From assembly GCF_018398335.1 (NCBI RefSeq), contig NZ_JAHBRX010000005.1, forward strand, positions 29,898 through 93,897: a stretch of DNA of 64,000 nucleotides, given 5' to 3'. Origin of the DNA: Chelatococcus sp. HY11 (lineage in GTDB: Bacteria > Pseudomonadota > Alphaproteobacteria > Rhizobiales > Beijerinckiaceae). The notes beneath the pieces were generated by a model, which worked only from the letters and a program-made list of their open reading frames with translations, had not been told where the DNA came from and did not search any database. This document shows positions 1 through 8,818 of this stretch, in pieces (within the stretch, counting starts at the first letter, position 1; each line of letters opens with the position of its first letter). The position numbers were made by a program, and so were the translations under genes.

Positions 1-1160
1 CGCGCGAAATCTTTCAGGAGGGGTTGCGGATTCCACCGGTAAGGCTGACCCGCGACTGGCAGCCAGACGAAGCGATGACGCGACTGATCGTGAGCAATTC
101 GCGCACGCCGGACGAGAGGCTGGCAGACCTTCGCGCGCAGATCGCTGTGGCCAAGCTCGCCCAGCAGAGATTGATCGAGATCGGTCAGCGTTATGGACGT
201 GCGACTATCCTGCGAGCGCTGAAAGAGCTTCTGGATCGTTCGGAAGCCGCCTTCAGCAAAACCCTCAAGAGTCTTCACGGTCATGTGTCTTATGGACAGA
301 CGGAGGCCGATTTTGGCGGGCAAATGGTCCCTATCAAGGTCAAGCTGGAGGTTCAGGAAGATCGGCTTGTCGTCGACTTTGCGGGTACCGCCCGGCAGAC
401 CGACAGCCCCTTCAATTCCTGCCTGTCAAACACGTGTGCGTGCGTGTTCATGGCTCTGCGCGTGACGCTGGCGGGCGATATTCCCCCCAATGCAGGCCTT
501 TATCGCTTGGTCGACGTGCGCGCACCGGAGGGCAGCATAGTCAACCCAAAATATCCGGCGGCCATTTCTGCAGCCACCCAGGTGTCATACCACACGTTCG
601 ACGCGCTGATGGAGGCATTCGAACCGTTGGCCCCACACGCAATTTACGCGGAATCCGGAGGTGGCGGTGTGTTTTCGTTCGGAGGTCTGAACCCTCGGAC
701 AGACCAGTTGTTCGCCTATGGCGAAGCGCTGGGCGGTGGCTCAGGTGCCAGCCCGGACAGTGAGGGGCAATGTGCGGTGATGCCGCCCGTCTCCAATCTC
801 AGCGATACGCCGGCGGAAGCTGTCGAACTGAGCATGCCTGTGCGGATCGAGCGCTACGAACTGGTCAGAACGTCGGGCGGCAAGGGATTCCGCAAAGGCG
901 GGCTGGGATTCCGACGGGTGTTCCGGATGTTGGCGCCGGTGCGTGCGTCGTTCCAGATCAGCATGGGGCATCGCGCACCGCGCGGCCGTGACGGTGGCGG
1001 CAATGGAGCGACGACAAGCATTCGCATCGTGCGAGAATCGGGACAGGTGGATGTGATCGACAGCTACGTCGAAGCTGATATTGCGGCGGGTGACGTCGTT
1101 TGGATCGAGACGGCGGGCGGCGGCGGATACGGCCAGCCGGTGCCGGAGGCCTCGTCATGA
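1..1160 (+). CDS. hyuB: Hydantoinase B/oxoprolinase family protein, C-terminal part
   Basis: The reading frame is open from the first bases of the window, so the gene starts upstream; about 385 C-terminal residues are present of the roughly 550 usual for the family. The start of the visible part (EGLRIPPV) and the glycine-rich end (GGGGGYGQP) are typical of HyuB/oxoprolinase beta subunits. With HyuA these proteins carry out ATP-dependent opening of hydantoin, N-methylhydantoin, 5-oxoproline or acetophenone-type substrates in the cytoplasm; the substrate cannot be told from sequence. Its stop codon overlaps the start of hyuA (ATGA), so the two are translationally coupled, and an amino-acid ABC transporter follows. 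Confidence 0.9.
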   Translation, partial: REIFQEGLRIPPVRLTRDWQPDEAMTRLIVSNSRTPDERLADLRAQIAVAKLAQQRLIEIGQRYGRATILRALKELLDRSEAAFSKTLKSLHGHVSYGQTEADFGGQMVPIKVKLEVQEDRLVVDFAGTARQTDSPFNSCLSNTCACVFMALRVTLAGDIPPNAGLYRLVDVRAPEGSIVNPKYPAAISAATQVSYHTFDALMEAFEPLAPHAIYAESGGGGVFSFGGLNPRTDQLFAYGEALGGGSGASPDSEGQCAVMPPVSNLSDTPAEAVELSMPVRIERYELVRTSGGKGFRKGGLGFRRVFRMLAPVRASFQISMGHRAPRGRDGGGNGATTSIRIVRESGQVDVIDSYVEADIAAGDVVWIETAGGGGYGQPVPEASS

Positions 1161-3208
1161 GCCGCGACTTCCACGCTGCGATCGATGTCGGCGGAACGTT
1201 CATAGACGTGCTCATCGCCGACCGGGCGACGGCGGCCAGCCGGATATCGAAGGTCCTCCATCGTCCTGGCCACCAGGGCGAGGATATCATGACATCGCTT
1301 GCCGACCTTGCCGAGCGGTTTGGTGGCAGCATTGCCGATATCGGCACGCTGGTCGTTGGCACGACCGTTGTCACCAATGCGCTGCTTGAGCATAAGCTTG
1401 CCCGCACGGCGCTCATCACCACCGAAGGGTTTGCGGACGTCATCGAAATTGCGCGTATGCGCCGCCCGTCGTCCTACGACATTGGTCTTTCGCGGCCGGT
1501 GCCAGTAGTCCCCAGAGATCTCCGCTTTGAGGTTCCCGAGCGCATCGGTGTTGACGGTAGTGTGCTCACGCGGCTCGACGAAAGCCTTCTTCCTGACCTT
1601 GTCTCAAAGCTGCGTGCGGCGGAGGTCGAGGCAATTGCGATCTGCTTCCTCTTTTCGTTTGTGGATCCTTCGCATGAGCAAAGAGTGCGCAACTATCTTG
1701 CCCACGAGTTCAATGTTCCGATTTCTATTTCTTCGGAAGTGCTGGCGACTTTCCGTGAATATGAACGCATCAGCACCACTGCCATTAACGCGGCCGCAAG
1801 CCCGGTGATGGCGCGCTTTCTGGACACGCTGGAACGCGCGGTCGAGGGCAAGGGAATGCGCCTGAGCATCATGGGATCCGATGGCGGTTGCATGACGCTA
1901 CCTGAGGCGCGTCGTTTTCCCGCGCGGTGCATGCTTTCGGGACCCGCCGGTGGCGTGCTCGGTTCTCAAACGCTGGCGAGCCAGCTTGATCTGGGCGATG
2001 TACTTACGCTCGACATAGGCGGCACCAGTTCGGACGTCGCCCTGCTGCGTGCGGATCAGACCGCGCTAACGCAGGACCGAACCATCTCCGGCTACTCAGT
2101 CGCATTGCCTTCGGTCGAGGTTGAGACGGTGGGGGCAGGTGGCGGATCGATTGCCTATATCGACAGCACCGGTCTTGTGCGGGTGGGACCGCGCAGCGCC
2201 GGCGGCAAGCCTGGGCCTGCCTGCTACGGACTTGGCGGCGAGGAGCCTACCGTCACCGACGCTCATGTGGCGCTGGGGCGCCTTGGTACCGGATCGATGC
2301 TGGGCGGCAAATTCTCGATAAGCAGGCAGGCGGCTCTTGAGGCGATCGAGACGCGGATCGCCAAGCCAACCGGCATGAGCACGATGCGGGCGGCAAGCGG
2401 CATCCTCGATATCGCAATCGACAACATTTGCAGGGCGGTCCGCTCGATTTCGATCGAGCGGGGACACGATCCGCGGGAGATGACCTTACTGCCGTTTGGC
2501 GGCGCCGGTCCGATGCACGCTCTCGAGGTTGCGCGCGTGCTGCAAATCCCGCGGGTTGTGATCCCGCTTTATCCGGGCGTGTGGTCGGCCTTTGGCATAT
2601 TATCGGCGGACCTCACCTATTCAGCTCATCGAACGCTGATGCTGACGGTCGATGCGAACGCTGCGAAATCCCTGCGGATCGCGTTGCACACGCTTGCCGA
2701 TGGGTTGCTCGCGCGCGCCGAGGCGGATGGTCTGGACCCGAAAGGAATGTCGATCAATCGCAGCGCCGACTTCCGCTATCGCGGTCAGTCGCACAGCCTG
2801 ACTGTGTCGCTGGCCGGGGAGACCGAGACAGACCTCGATGCCGCCGTAGCAGCGTTCCACGTCCTTCATGAGCAACGGTTCGGACATGGCGACACGGCCG
2901 CATCTATCGAGCTTGTTAATGTCGGGGTCTCGGTCCGCCAGCCAAACCCGGGGATTGTGATCGATTTCCATTCAACGAGCGGCAATCCCGCTCCGCGAAG
3001 TCATCGAGATGTTTGGTTTGGCGACCAAGATCCGGTGAATTGTCCGGTCTTCGAGCGCGGTGATCTCCCGGTCGGGCACCGCATCGAGGGACCGGCTGTC
3101 GTCGAGCAGTACGACTCCAACCTGGTGTTGATGCCGGGCGACAAGGTCGTGGTCGCGGAAGGCGGCGCACTCATAATAGAAATCAATCAAAAGCCACAGA
3201 GGGTCTAA
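1157..3208 (+). CDS. hyuA: Hydantoinase A/oxoprolinase family protein
   Basis: This 683-residue protein has the ASKHA-type ATPase signatures of the HyuA family: DVGGTFIDVL near the N-terminus, GTTVVTNALLE, DIGGTSSDVALL and GAGGGSIAYID, followed by a GGKPGPACYG stretch. I chose the ATG that overlaps the hyuB stop, because the longer frame upstream has no family similarity. It is expected to use ATP in opening a cyclic amide, as the partner of HyuB. The gene lies 2 bp before a periplasmic amino-acid-binding protein gene, so uptake and hydrolysis of the substrate are probably one operon. Confidence 0.92.
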   Translation: MSRDFHAAIDVGGTFIDVLIADRATAASRISKVLHRPGHQGEDIMTSLADLAERFGGSIADIGTLVVGTTVVTNALLEHKLARTALITTEGFADVIEIARMRRPSSYDIGLSRPVPVVPRDLRFEVPERIGVDGSVLTRLDESLLPDLVSKLRAAEVEAIAICFLFSFVDPSHEQRVRNYLAHEFNVPISISSEVLATFREYERISTTAINAAASPVMARFLDTLERAVEGKGMRLSIMGSDGGCMTLPEARRFPARCMLSGPAGGVLGSQTLASQLDLGDVLTLDIGGTSSDVALLRADQTALTQDRTISGYSVALPSVEVETVGAGGGSIAYIDSTGLVRVGPRSAGGKPGPACYGLGGEEPTVTDAHVALGRLGTGSMLGGKFSISRQAALEAIETRIAKPTGMSTMRAASGILDIAIDNICRAVRSISIERGHDPREMTLLPFGGAGPMHALEVARVLQIPRVVIPLYPGVWSAFGILSADLTYSAHRTLMLTVDANAAKSLRIALHTLADGLLARAEADGLDPKGMSINRSADFRYRGQSHSLTVSLAGETETDLDAAVAAFHVLHEQRFGHGDTAASIELVNVGVSVRQPNPGIVIDFHSTSGNPAPRSHRDVWFGDQDPVNCPVFERGDLPVGHRIEGPAVVEQYDSNLVLMPGDKVVVAEGGALIIEINQKPQRV

Positions 3209-3210
3209 AA

Positions 3211-3966
3211 ATGAGAATTTCTGCTTTCATTCAGTCTATCGTGCTGGCGTTTGCTCTCGCCGGCTCAGCCTCAATCGCGACTGCGCAGGACTTCCGCGTC
3301 GCAGGAGATCCCAATTACCGTCCGTTCGGCTTTACCGACGAAAACGGAAACGAAGTGGGCTATGACATGGATTTCGCAGCCGCGCTGGGTGAAAAGATCG
3401 GCCGTAAGACGGCTTATGAAGGCATGGCCTTCGATGGCGTCGTTCCCGCACTTATGTCTAAGCGTATCGACGCCATCACCAGTCTGGCGGTGACGAACGC
3501 CCGCAAGGAACAGGTACTGTTCTCTCAGCCTGTACTCGTTCAAGACATCGTCGCGATCCTGCCTGTCGGCAAACCCGTGCCGTCGCTGGAAGAATTGAAG
3601 GCGCTCCGTATCGGCGTGCAGGTCAACAGTTCGGCAGCCGCGCAGGTTGAAGCGCTAGGCATGAAGGCGGCGAGCTACAATTCCCTACCGGACGAACTAA
3701 ATGATCTCGTACTGGGACGTTTGGACGCGGTCGTTGTGGAGAGCATCGGCGGCGCATACACTGTTGCGGCTACATTCCACGATAAGTTGGTCGTTTCTTC
3801 TTTGAAGCTCTCCAGTGAACCGCGCGTCATTTCGGTGGCCGTGCATAAGGACAATGGCGATCTCCTGGCCCAAATCGACCAGGCGATCACGACGATGAAG
3901 ACTGACGGCACCATGAAGGCTATCGCCACCAAGTGGTTCGGCGAGACCAATGTGGTTGCGGAATGA
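3211..3966 (+). CDS. ABC transporter substrate-binding protein, polar amino-acid family (SBP family 3)
   Basis: The protein has 251 residues. A Sec signal peptide (basic MRIS, then a hydrophobic stretch, cleavage expected near ATA-QD at about residue 25) is followed by a family 3 solute-binding fold: FRVAGDPNYRPFGF, then GYDMDFAAALGEKIG, and the ITSLAVTNARKEQ lobe. It should capture a small amino-acid-like solute in the periplasm for the ATPase and permease encoded just downstream. Its position directly after hyuA suggests the ligand is related to the HyuAB substrate (inference). Confidence 0.9.
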   Translation: MRISAFIQSIVLAFALAGSASIATAQDFRVAGDPNYRPFGFTDENGNEVGYDMDFAAALGEKIGRKTAYEGMAFDGVVPALMSKRIDAITSLAVTNARKEQVLFSQPVLVQDIVAILPVGKPVPSLEELKALRIGVQVNSSAAAQVEALGMKAASYNSLPDELNDLVLGRLDAVVVESIGGAYTVAATFHDKLVVSSLKLSSEPRVISVAVHKDNGDLLAQIDQAITTMKTDGTMKAIATKWFGETNVVAE

Positions 3967-3978
3967 AGGCAAGGTCTT

Positions 3979-4764
3979 ATGTACGGTACGATGACCGCAC
4001 CCGATAATCCGCTACTTGTGGTTGAGAATGTAGGGAAGCGCTTCAGTGCGAGCTTCGCTATCGAAGATGTGTCATTTAAGCTGAATCGCGGAGAAACCGT
4101 CGCGATTCTAGGACCGAGCGGTTCCGGCAAAACCACCATGTTGCGGTGTATCAACTTCCTGACGCCCTATGACAGCGGTACGATCCGGGTCGGCGGGCGT
4201 CTGGTCGGATATCGCGAGGAGGGTGGCCGGTGCCTTCGGGAGAAAGAGGCGAACATTGCCGATATCCGCAAGCGGATCGGCTTCGTTTTTCAGCGCTTCA
4301 ATCTGTTCCCCCATCGGACCGTCATCCAGAACCTGACGGAAGGCCCGGTCTATGTGCTGGGCCTATCCGTCGACGCAGCCATCGAGCGCGCGCGGCGCGC
4401 GCTCGATCTCGTAGGCCTGCGGTATAAGGAGAATGAGTGGCCGGATCAACTCTCCGGCGGTCAGCAGCAACGAGTGGGAATAGCGCGGGCCTTGTGCATG
4501 GAGCCGGACATGATCCTGTTCGATGAGGCGACGTCGTCGCTCGATCCTGAACTTGTTGGTGAAGTGCTCGCCGTCATTCGTGATCTCGCGCTCAGCGGGA
4601 TGACCATGCTGTTGGTGACCCATGAGATCGCCTTTGCGCGCGAAGTCGCCGATCGGATCCTATTTATGGAAAATGGTCGCCTTCTTGCGGATCAACCGGC
4701 GGAGGTTTTTTTTGCTGCGCCGCCGTCTGCGCGCATAGCGCAGTTTCTCGCGAGGAGCATGTGA
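3979..4764 (+). CDS. ABC transporter ATP-binding protein, polar amino-acid type
   Basis: The 261-residue protein carries Walker A (GPSGSGKTT), the Q-loop (FVFQRFNLFPH), the ABC signature LSGGQQQRVGIARAL, Walker B (ILFDEATSSLDPE) and the H-loop (LLVTHE). The order and the FNLFPHRTV text match GlnQ/HisP-like ATPases. It energises import through the permease encoded 1 bp downstream. A second in-frame ATG lies 12 bp inside the annotated start and may be the true one, since the ribosome site before the first ATG is only moderate. Confidence 0.92.
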   Translation: MYGTMTAPDNPLLVVENVGKRFSASFAIEDVSFKLNRGETVAILGPSGSGKTTMLRCINFLTPYDSGTIRVGGRLVGYREEGGRCLREKEANIADIRKRIGFVFQRFNLFPHRTVIQNLTEGPVYVLGLSVDAAIERARRALDLVGLRYKENEWPDQLSGGQQQRVGIARALCMEPDMILFDEATSSLDPELVGEVLAVIRDLALSGMTMLLVTHEIAFAREVADRILFMENGRLLADQPAEVFFAAPPSARIAQFLARSM

Positions 4765-4765
4765 A

Positions 4766-5461
4766 ATGCTTGAGTTCGCGCTTAAGTATTTCCCGCTTTA
4801 TTTCCAAGGCGCGTTTATCAGTGTCGGTTTGACAATATTGGCCATGAGCGGCGCGCTTGTAATCGGACTGGTCGTCGCACTGGGGCGCGTTTCAGGCAAC
4901 ACGGCCGTGCGTTACGCCTCTTCGGCTTATGTGGCATTGTTCCGAGGCGTGCCGCCATTAGTGATGATCTACATCGTCTATTTCGGGTTGCCGGCCTGGG
5001 CGGCAAGTTCGGGTGTGGAATGGCTCAGGGCGGCCATGCACCCTCTGGATAACCGTGTTGTATCGGCGACATTGGCGCTTTCGGTGATCAGTGGTGCATA
5101 TGCCGCGGAGATATTGCGGGCAAGCATACAGGCTGTTCCGCCAGAGCAGAGGGAAGCGGCAAGATCGATCGGCATGTCGCATTTTCTCACGCTGCGTCGC
5201 ATCATTCTCCCTCAGGCCTTTAGAATTGCTTTTCCGCCGCTGGGAAGCGAGTTCATCATCATTTTGAAAGGAACGTCGCTCGTGTCCGTTATCGGTGTGA
5301 GCGAGCTGATGCGTACCGCACAACTGGCGGCTTCGTCGACGTTCCAGAGTCTGACAGCCTACTCGTTCGCGGCGGTGTTCTACATTGCGATGGTGATTTT
5401 GATACAAACCGTTGTCTACCTGCTCGAGCGGTGGATGCGGAGCAACAGGGTGCACGCATAG
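4766..5461 (+). CDS. ABC transporter permease, His/Glu/Gln/Arg/opine family
   Basis: The 231-residue inner-membrane protein has several hydrophobic segments and the EAA loop typical of HisM/GlnP permeases (EQREAARSIGMSHFLTLRRIILPQAFRIAFPP). It begins one base after the ATPase stop, so the genes are coupled. Only one permease gene is present, so it probably works as a homodimer (inference). It completes the import system that follows hyuAB. Confidence 0.9.
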   Translation: MLEFALKYFPLYFQGAFISVGLTILAMSGALVIGLVVALGRVSGNTAVRYASSAYVALFRGVPPLVMIYIVYFGLPAWAASSGVEWLRAAMHPLDNRVVSATLALSVISGAYAAEILRASIQAVPPEQREAARSIGMSHFLTLRRIILPQAFRIAFPPLGSEFIIILKGTSLVSVIGVSELMRTAQLAASSTFQSLTAYSFAAVFYIAMVILIQTVVYLLERWMRSNRVHA

Positions 5462-5570
5462 GCAACTGTTTGAATCTAACCATGAAAGGCTCCGGCATTC
5501 CGACGCCTTGGCGGACGGTATATAAGCGGCGCGAGCGTTGTGGGCGGCAGCTCATGACGTGGGATGAGGT

Positions 5571-6347
5571 ATGAGAATGAAAAGTTCTGAAGGCACTGCC
5601 CGCGCCCAGCCGATCTATCTGGCGCTTGCGGGAGAGTTGGAGGCATCGGCGAGAGCCCTGTCGCCCAATGTTCTCTTCCCCACAGAAGACCAGCTAGCGC
5701 AACGGTATGGAGTAAGCCGTCCGACAGTTCGCAGGGCGCTATCGCTCATCGAGGCCAAGGGCTTGGTGCGGCGCGAGCAGGGTCGTGGCACGATTGTATG
5801 TCCCCCGAAATTCGAGCGAAGGCTCGTTCCGCCCCGCTCCATCATCAAGGATTTCAGGGATCAGGGCTATCATCTTGACACCCGGACCGTTTCGCTGGAC
5901 GAAAACTTCCAGGCAGATCCTAGCTTGCATCGGCAACTAGCCGGCAAGGGAAAGGGCGGTGTTGCGTGTTTGCGGATCGTCCGTTCAGTTGCCGACGAGG
6001 CGCTGGTTTATGAAACGCATATTTTTCAGAGCGGGTTGTTACGCAAGATTGATCTGGCTCGGATCGAATCCGAGTCCCTTTCCAAGCTTCTGGTGGAGGG
6101 CAGCGGTCTGGAGATCGTCAATTCACGGACAATCGCAGAGATTGAGCCGTGTAACGCTGAAGTTGCGTTTCATCTTTCGGTGGCGGTCGGCACGCAAGTC
6201 GTTATCCAGCGATTTCAAGACCAGCTGGCATCTGGCCGACTGCTTCAGGCCGGTGAGATGCATTACCGGACGGACCGTATCAGGTTCAGCATTGTACAAA
6301 ACGGCTCACCGTATGCCGATGGCGAGGCTGATCTTCTGTTTCCCTGA
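5571..6347 (+). CDS. GntR/HutC-family transcriptional regulator with UTRA domain
   Basis: The protein has 258 residues. The N-terminal winged helix shows the GntR pattern (LFPTEDQLAQRYGVSRPTVRRALSLIEAKGLVRREQGRGT, in two parts around residues 38-76), and the C-terminal part has the UTRA-type effector fold of HutC regulators. Its place 110 bp behind the transporter on the same strand suggests it controls the hyu/ABC operon in response to the imported compound (inference). A second ATG two codons in (5577) is an equally possible start. The 63 bp after its stop lead straight into an IS3 element. Confidence 0.88.
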   Translation: MRMKSSEGTARAQPIYLALAGELEASARALSPNVLFPTEDQLAQRYGVSRPTVRRALSLIEAKGLVRREQGRGTIVCPPKFERRLVPPRSIIKDFRDQGYHLDTRTVSLDENFQADPSLHRQLAGKGKGGVACLRIVRSVADEALVYETHIFQSGLLRKIDLARIESESLSKLLVEGSGLEIVNSRTIAEIEPCNAEVAFHLSVAVGTQVVIQRFQDQLASGRLLQAGEMHYRTDRIRFSIVQNGSPYADGEADLLFP

Positions 6348-6475
6348 GGCACGCGATTGCTAGAGAAGGCTCATGATTCTGCGCGAAGGCAAGGAGAAGA
6401 GGTGTTGACTGGTCTGCCCCCTGAAAAGTGGTCCTCCCTGAAGTAGGCTCTTGAGCCGTTGGAGAGGACATTGGA

Positions 6476-6754
6476 ATGCCCCAGAAGAAGCACAAGCCCG
6501 AAGAGATCGTCGCGAAGCTGCGCCAGGTTGATGTTTTGTTGTCACAAGGCCGATCGGTTGGCGAAGCGGTTCGCTCAATCGGTGTGACGCAGTTCACCTA
6601 TTACCGCTGGCGCAAGGAGTTCGGTGGCCTGAAGGGCGACCAGGTGAAGCGCCTGAAAGAGCTCGAGAAAGAGAACGACCGGCTGCGCAAGGCGGTGTCG
6701 GACCTGACGCTGGAAAAGCTGATCCTGAAAGAGGCTGCCTCGGGAAACTTCTGA
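6476..6754 (+). CDS. IS3-family transposase OrfA
   Basis: The 92-residue protein has an HTH_8/IS3 OrfA-type helix-turn-helix (KPEEIVAKLRQVDVLLSQG, then VTQFTYYRWRKEFGGL) and a C-terminal leucine-zipper helix (LKELEKENDRLRKAVSDL). In IS3 elements OrfA binds the ends and is fused to OrfB by -1 frameshifting; the downstream orfB frame here is indeed -1 relative to this one, and the two overlap near 6742-6754. Confidence 0.9.
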   Translation: MPQKKHKPEEIVAKLRQVDVLLSQGRSVGEAVRSIGVTQFTYYRWRKEFGGLKGDQVKRLKELEKENDRLRKAVSDLTLEKLILKEAASGNF

Positions 6755-7329
6755 GCCCCGCCCGCCGCCGTCGCTGCGTCGACCATGTCATGGCGAAGTT
6801 CTCGGTGTCGGAGCGCTTTGCCTGCAAGGTCCTGGACCAGCATCGCTCGACCCAGCGCAAGAAGCTGAAAGGCCGGGCGGATGAAGAGGCACTGACGGCC
6901 GATATCATCCGGCTGGCTTCTCGGTATGGCCGCTATGGCTATCGCCGGATCACCGCGATGCTGCGCTTTGAGGGCTGGACGGTGAACGCCAAGCGTGTCG
7001 AGCGCATCTGGCGGCGGGAGGGGCTGAAGGTTCCGCAGAAGCAACCGAAGAGAGGCCGCCTCTGGATGAATGACGGATCGTGCGTCCGGCTTCGACCCGA
7101 GCACCCCAACCATGTCTGGTCCTACGATTTTGTCGAGGGCCGGACCCACAATGGCAGGAAGTTCCGCATGCTCAACATCATCGATGAGTTTACCCGGGCA
7201 TGTCTGGCGATCCGCATCGATCGCAAGCTCAACTCGACCGACGTCATCGACGTTCTGTCGGACCTGTTCATCCTGCACGGCGTGCCTGGCCATGTTCGTT
7301 CCGACAACGTCCTATGTCGGGAAGCAGCT

Positions 7330-7581
7330 TTGGGCCTTGGCCAGCAGGTCTCATCGCGTCGGCGATGCGCCGACGTCGGTAATAAGCTGATCCAGATGGT
7401 TTCCACCGTCAACGGGATCGCTCCCAGCCATAGCAAACACAGGATCCAGCGGCACTGACGCGGCCGTGGTCCTCACCGTCCTCAAGACGAGATACGCACC
7501 CAGGTGGAAGGCCCGAACATTATCTACAGGGTCGCCTTCGGCGCCCTCACGGCACTTGCAGAGAGGGGTCCTTCCACCTGG
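7330..7581. ncRNA. Candidate bridge-RNA region of the IS110/IS1111 element (copy 1)
   Basis: The 238 bp between the transposase stop and the element end are noncoding and full of inverted repeats. An 8-bp stem with a 3-base loop lies at 7357-7364/7368-7375. A larger stem pairs 7386-7393 with 7442-7450 and encloses a loop containing CCGTCAACGG (7406-7415), 9 of 10 identical to the target CCGACAACGG in the IS3 genes. A perfect 12-bp stem pairs 7500-7511 with 7570-7581 across the gene end. IS1111-group elements are known to encode bridge RNA downstream of the transposase. Transcription, strand and exact limits are inferred only. The second copy has the same region at 54003-54254. Confidence 0.35.
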
Positions 7582-8818
7582 CATCCGACCGCTCCAGGAA
7601 CGGCCGGTATTCTGTCCCCGTCTTGACGACGGCATGCGCCACCCGCGCCATCTTGGCGGTAAGTGCGGTCATCGCCTTGCGACGGCGATCGGCATCGTCC
7701 GCGTGGCCGGCAACATAGCGGCCGAGCTTGTCGCGGAAGCTGTTATCGCGCTGGCGCGCGGCGACCTGCGCTGCCATCCAGAACGTTCGGCGCAGGCGGG
7801 CATTGCCGTACTTCGACAGCTTGGTCCGGCCGCGGAAGGTGCCGGATTGGCAGGTCGCGAGGTCGAGGCCGCAGAACTTCAGGAACTGCCGGTGATGGCC
7901 GAACCTGCGCAGGTCTCCAGCCTCGGCCAGGATCGTCAGAGCGTTGATCGGTCCGATTCCCGGGATCTGCCGCAGCAGCCGGTAATCATGATGATCGGCC
8001 AGCGTGGCCTGTGCGATCTCCTCGATCCGGTTGCGCTCCCGGATCAGGCCTCGCGCTTGGGCGACGATCATGCGGAACATCGTGATCGCCGCACTCTCCT
8101 CCAACACCGGCAACGCGATCGATGAGCAGGCCGTCTCGTAGATATCGTTGATCAGCCGAGCCTTGGAGACCTTGCGGCCGACCAGAGGCCAAGCCTCGGC
8201 CACGAACGCTTCCCGCTCCAATGTGGTGATGCTGCCGGGCGTCGGGAAACGCTCGATCAGCGCCAGGAACCAATCCGAGCGGCTGTTGCCGGCGAAGCGG
8301 GCTATCTCCGGAAAATACAGCGGCAGATAATGCGTCAGGATGCGGTGCCAGGTCTGCGTCTTGGCCTTCGAGATCGTCTCGTGCGTCTTCGACAGCTCCT
8401 GCAGGTCGTTGATGCCGGCGGCCAGCGGATCGACATAGGCCTGCGTGGCGCCGATCCGCAACATGTGCAGGATCACCTGGGCATCCTTGGGATCGTTCTT
8501 GTCCCAGCCGTTGTGCAGAGCCTCTCGAGTCCGGGCGAGCGCGACCGAGGAGATTAGCCGCAGCTCGAAGCCTGCCGTCAGCAGTCGGTGGGCGAGCGTG
8601 CGATGGTAGTTGCCGGTCGCCTCGAAGCCGACGAGGATCGGTCGTCCGATCGCAGAAAGCTCAACAGCCAGGCGCTCGTAGTCCTGCTTGGTCGCCATCA
8701 AGGTCATCCGCCGGCGTCGACCACCCTCAGGTCGTTCGATCAGGACCTCCTGACGATGCTTGGACATGTCGATCGCTACCAGCACGGCGCCGGTGGGAGT
8801 AGAAAAGCGCTTGGTCAT
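7547..8818 (-). CDS. IS110-family transposase (DEDD/serine recombinase), copy 1
   Basis: The protein has 423 residues from the ATG at 8818, which has a good ribosome site (GGAGAG) 8-13 bases before it; a longer frame to 8881 lacks one. The N-terminus holds the RuvC-like DEDD domain (VAIDMSKHRQEVLIE, first Asp at residue 17). The C-terminus holds the Tnp_20 domain (IPGIGPINALTILAEAGD, FCGLDLATCQSGTFRG, LSKYGNARLRR). In this family the enzyme works with an element-encoded bridge RNA that pairs with target and donor DNA. Every residue equals the second copy at 54220-55491. Confidence 0.93.
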   Translation of the reverse strand: MTKRFSTPTGAVLVAIDMSKHRQEVLIERPEGGRRRRMTLMATKQDYERLAVELSAIGRPILVGFEATGNYHRTLAHRLLTAGFELRLISSVALARTREALHNGWDKNDPKDAQVILHMLRIGATQAYVDPLAAGINDLQELSKTHETISKAKTQTWHRILTHYLPLYFPEIARFAGNSRSDWFLALIERFPTPGSITTLEREAFVAEAWPLVGRKVSKARLINDIYETACSSIALPVLEESAAITMFRMIVAQARGLIRERNRIEEIAQATLADHHDYRLLRQIPGIGPINALTILAEAGDLRRFGHHRQFLKFCGLDLATCQSGTFRGRTKLSKYGNARLRRTFWMAAQVAARQRDNSFRDKLGRYVAGHADDADRRRKAMTALTAKMARVAHAVVKTGTEYRPFLERSDARWKDPSLQVP

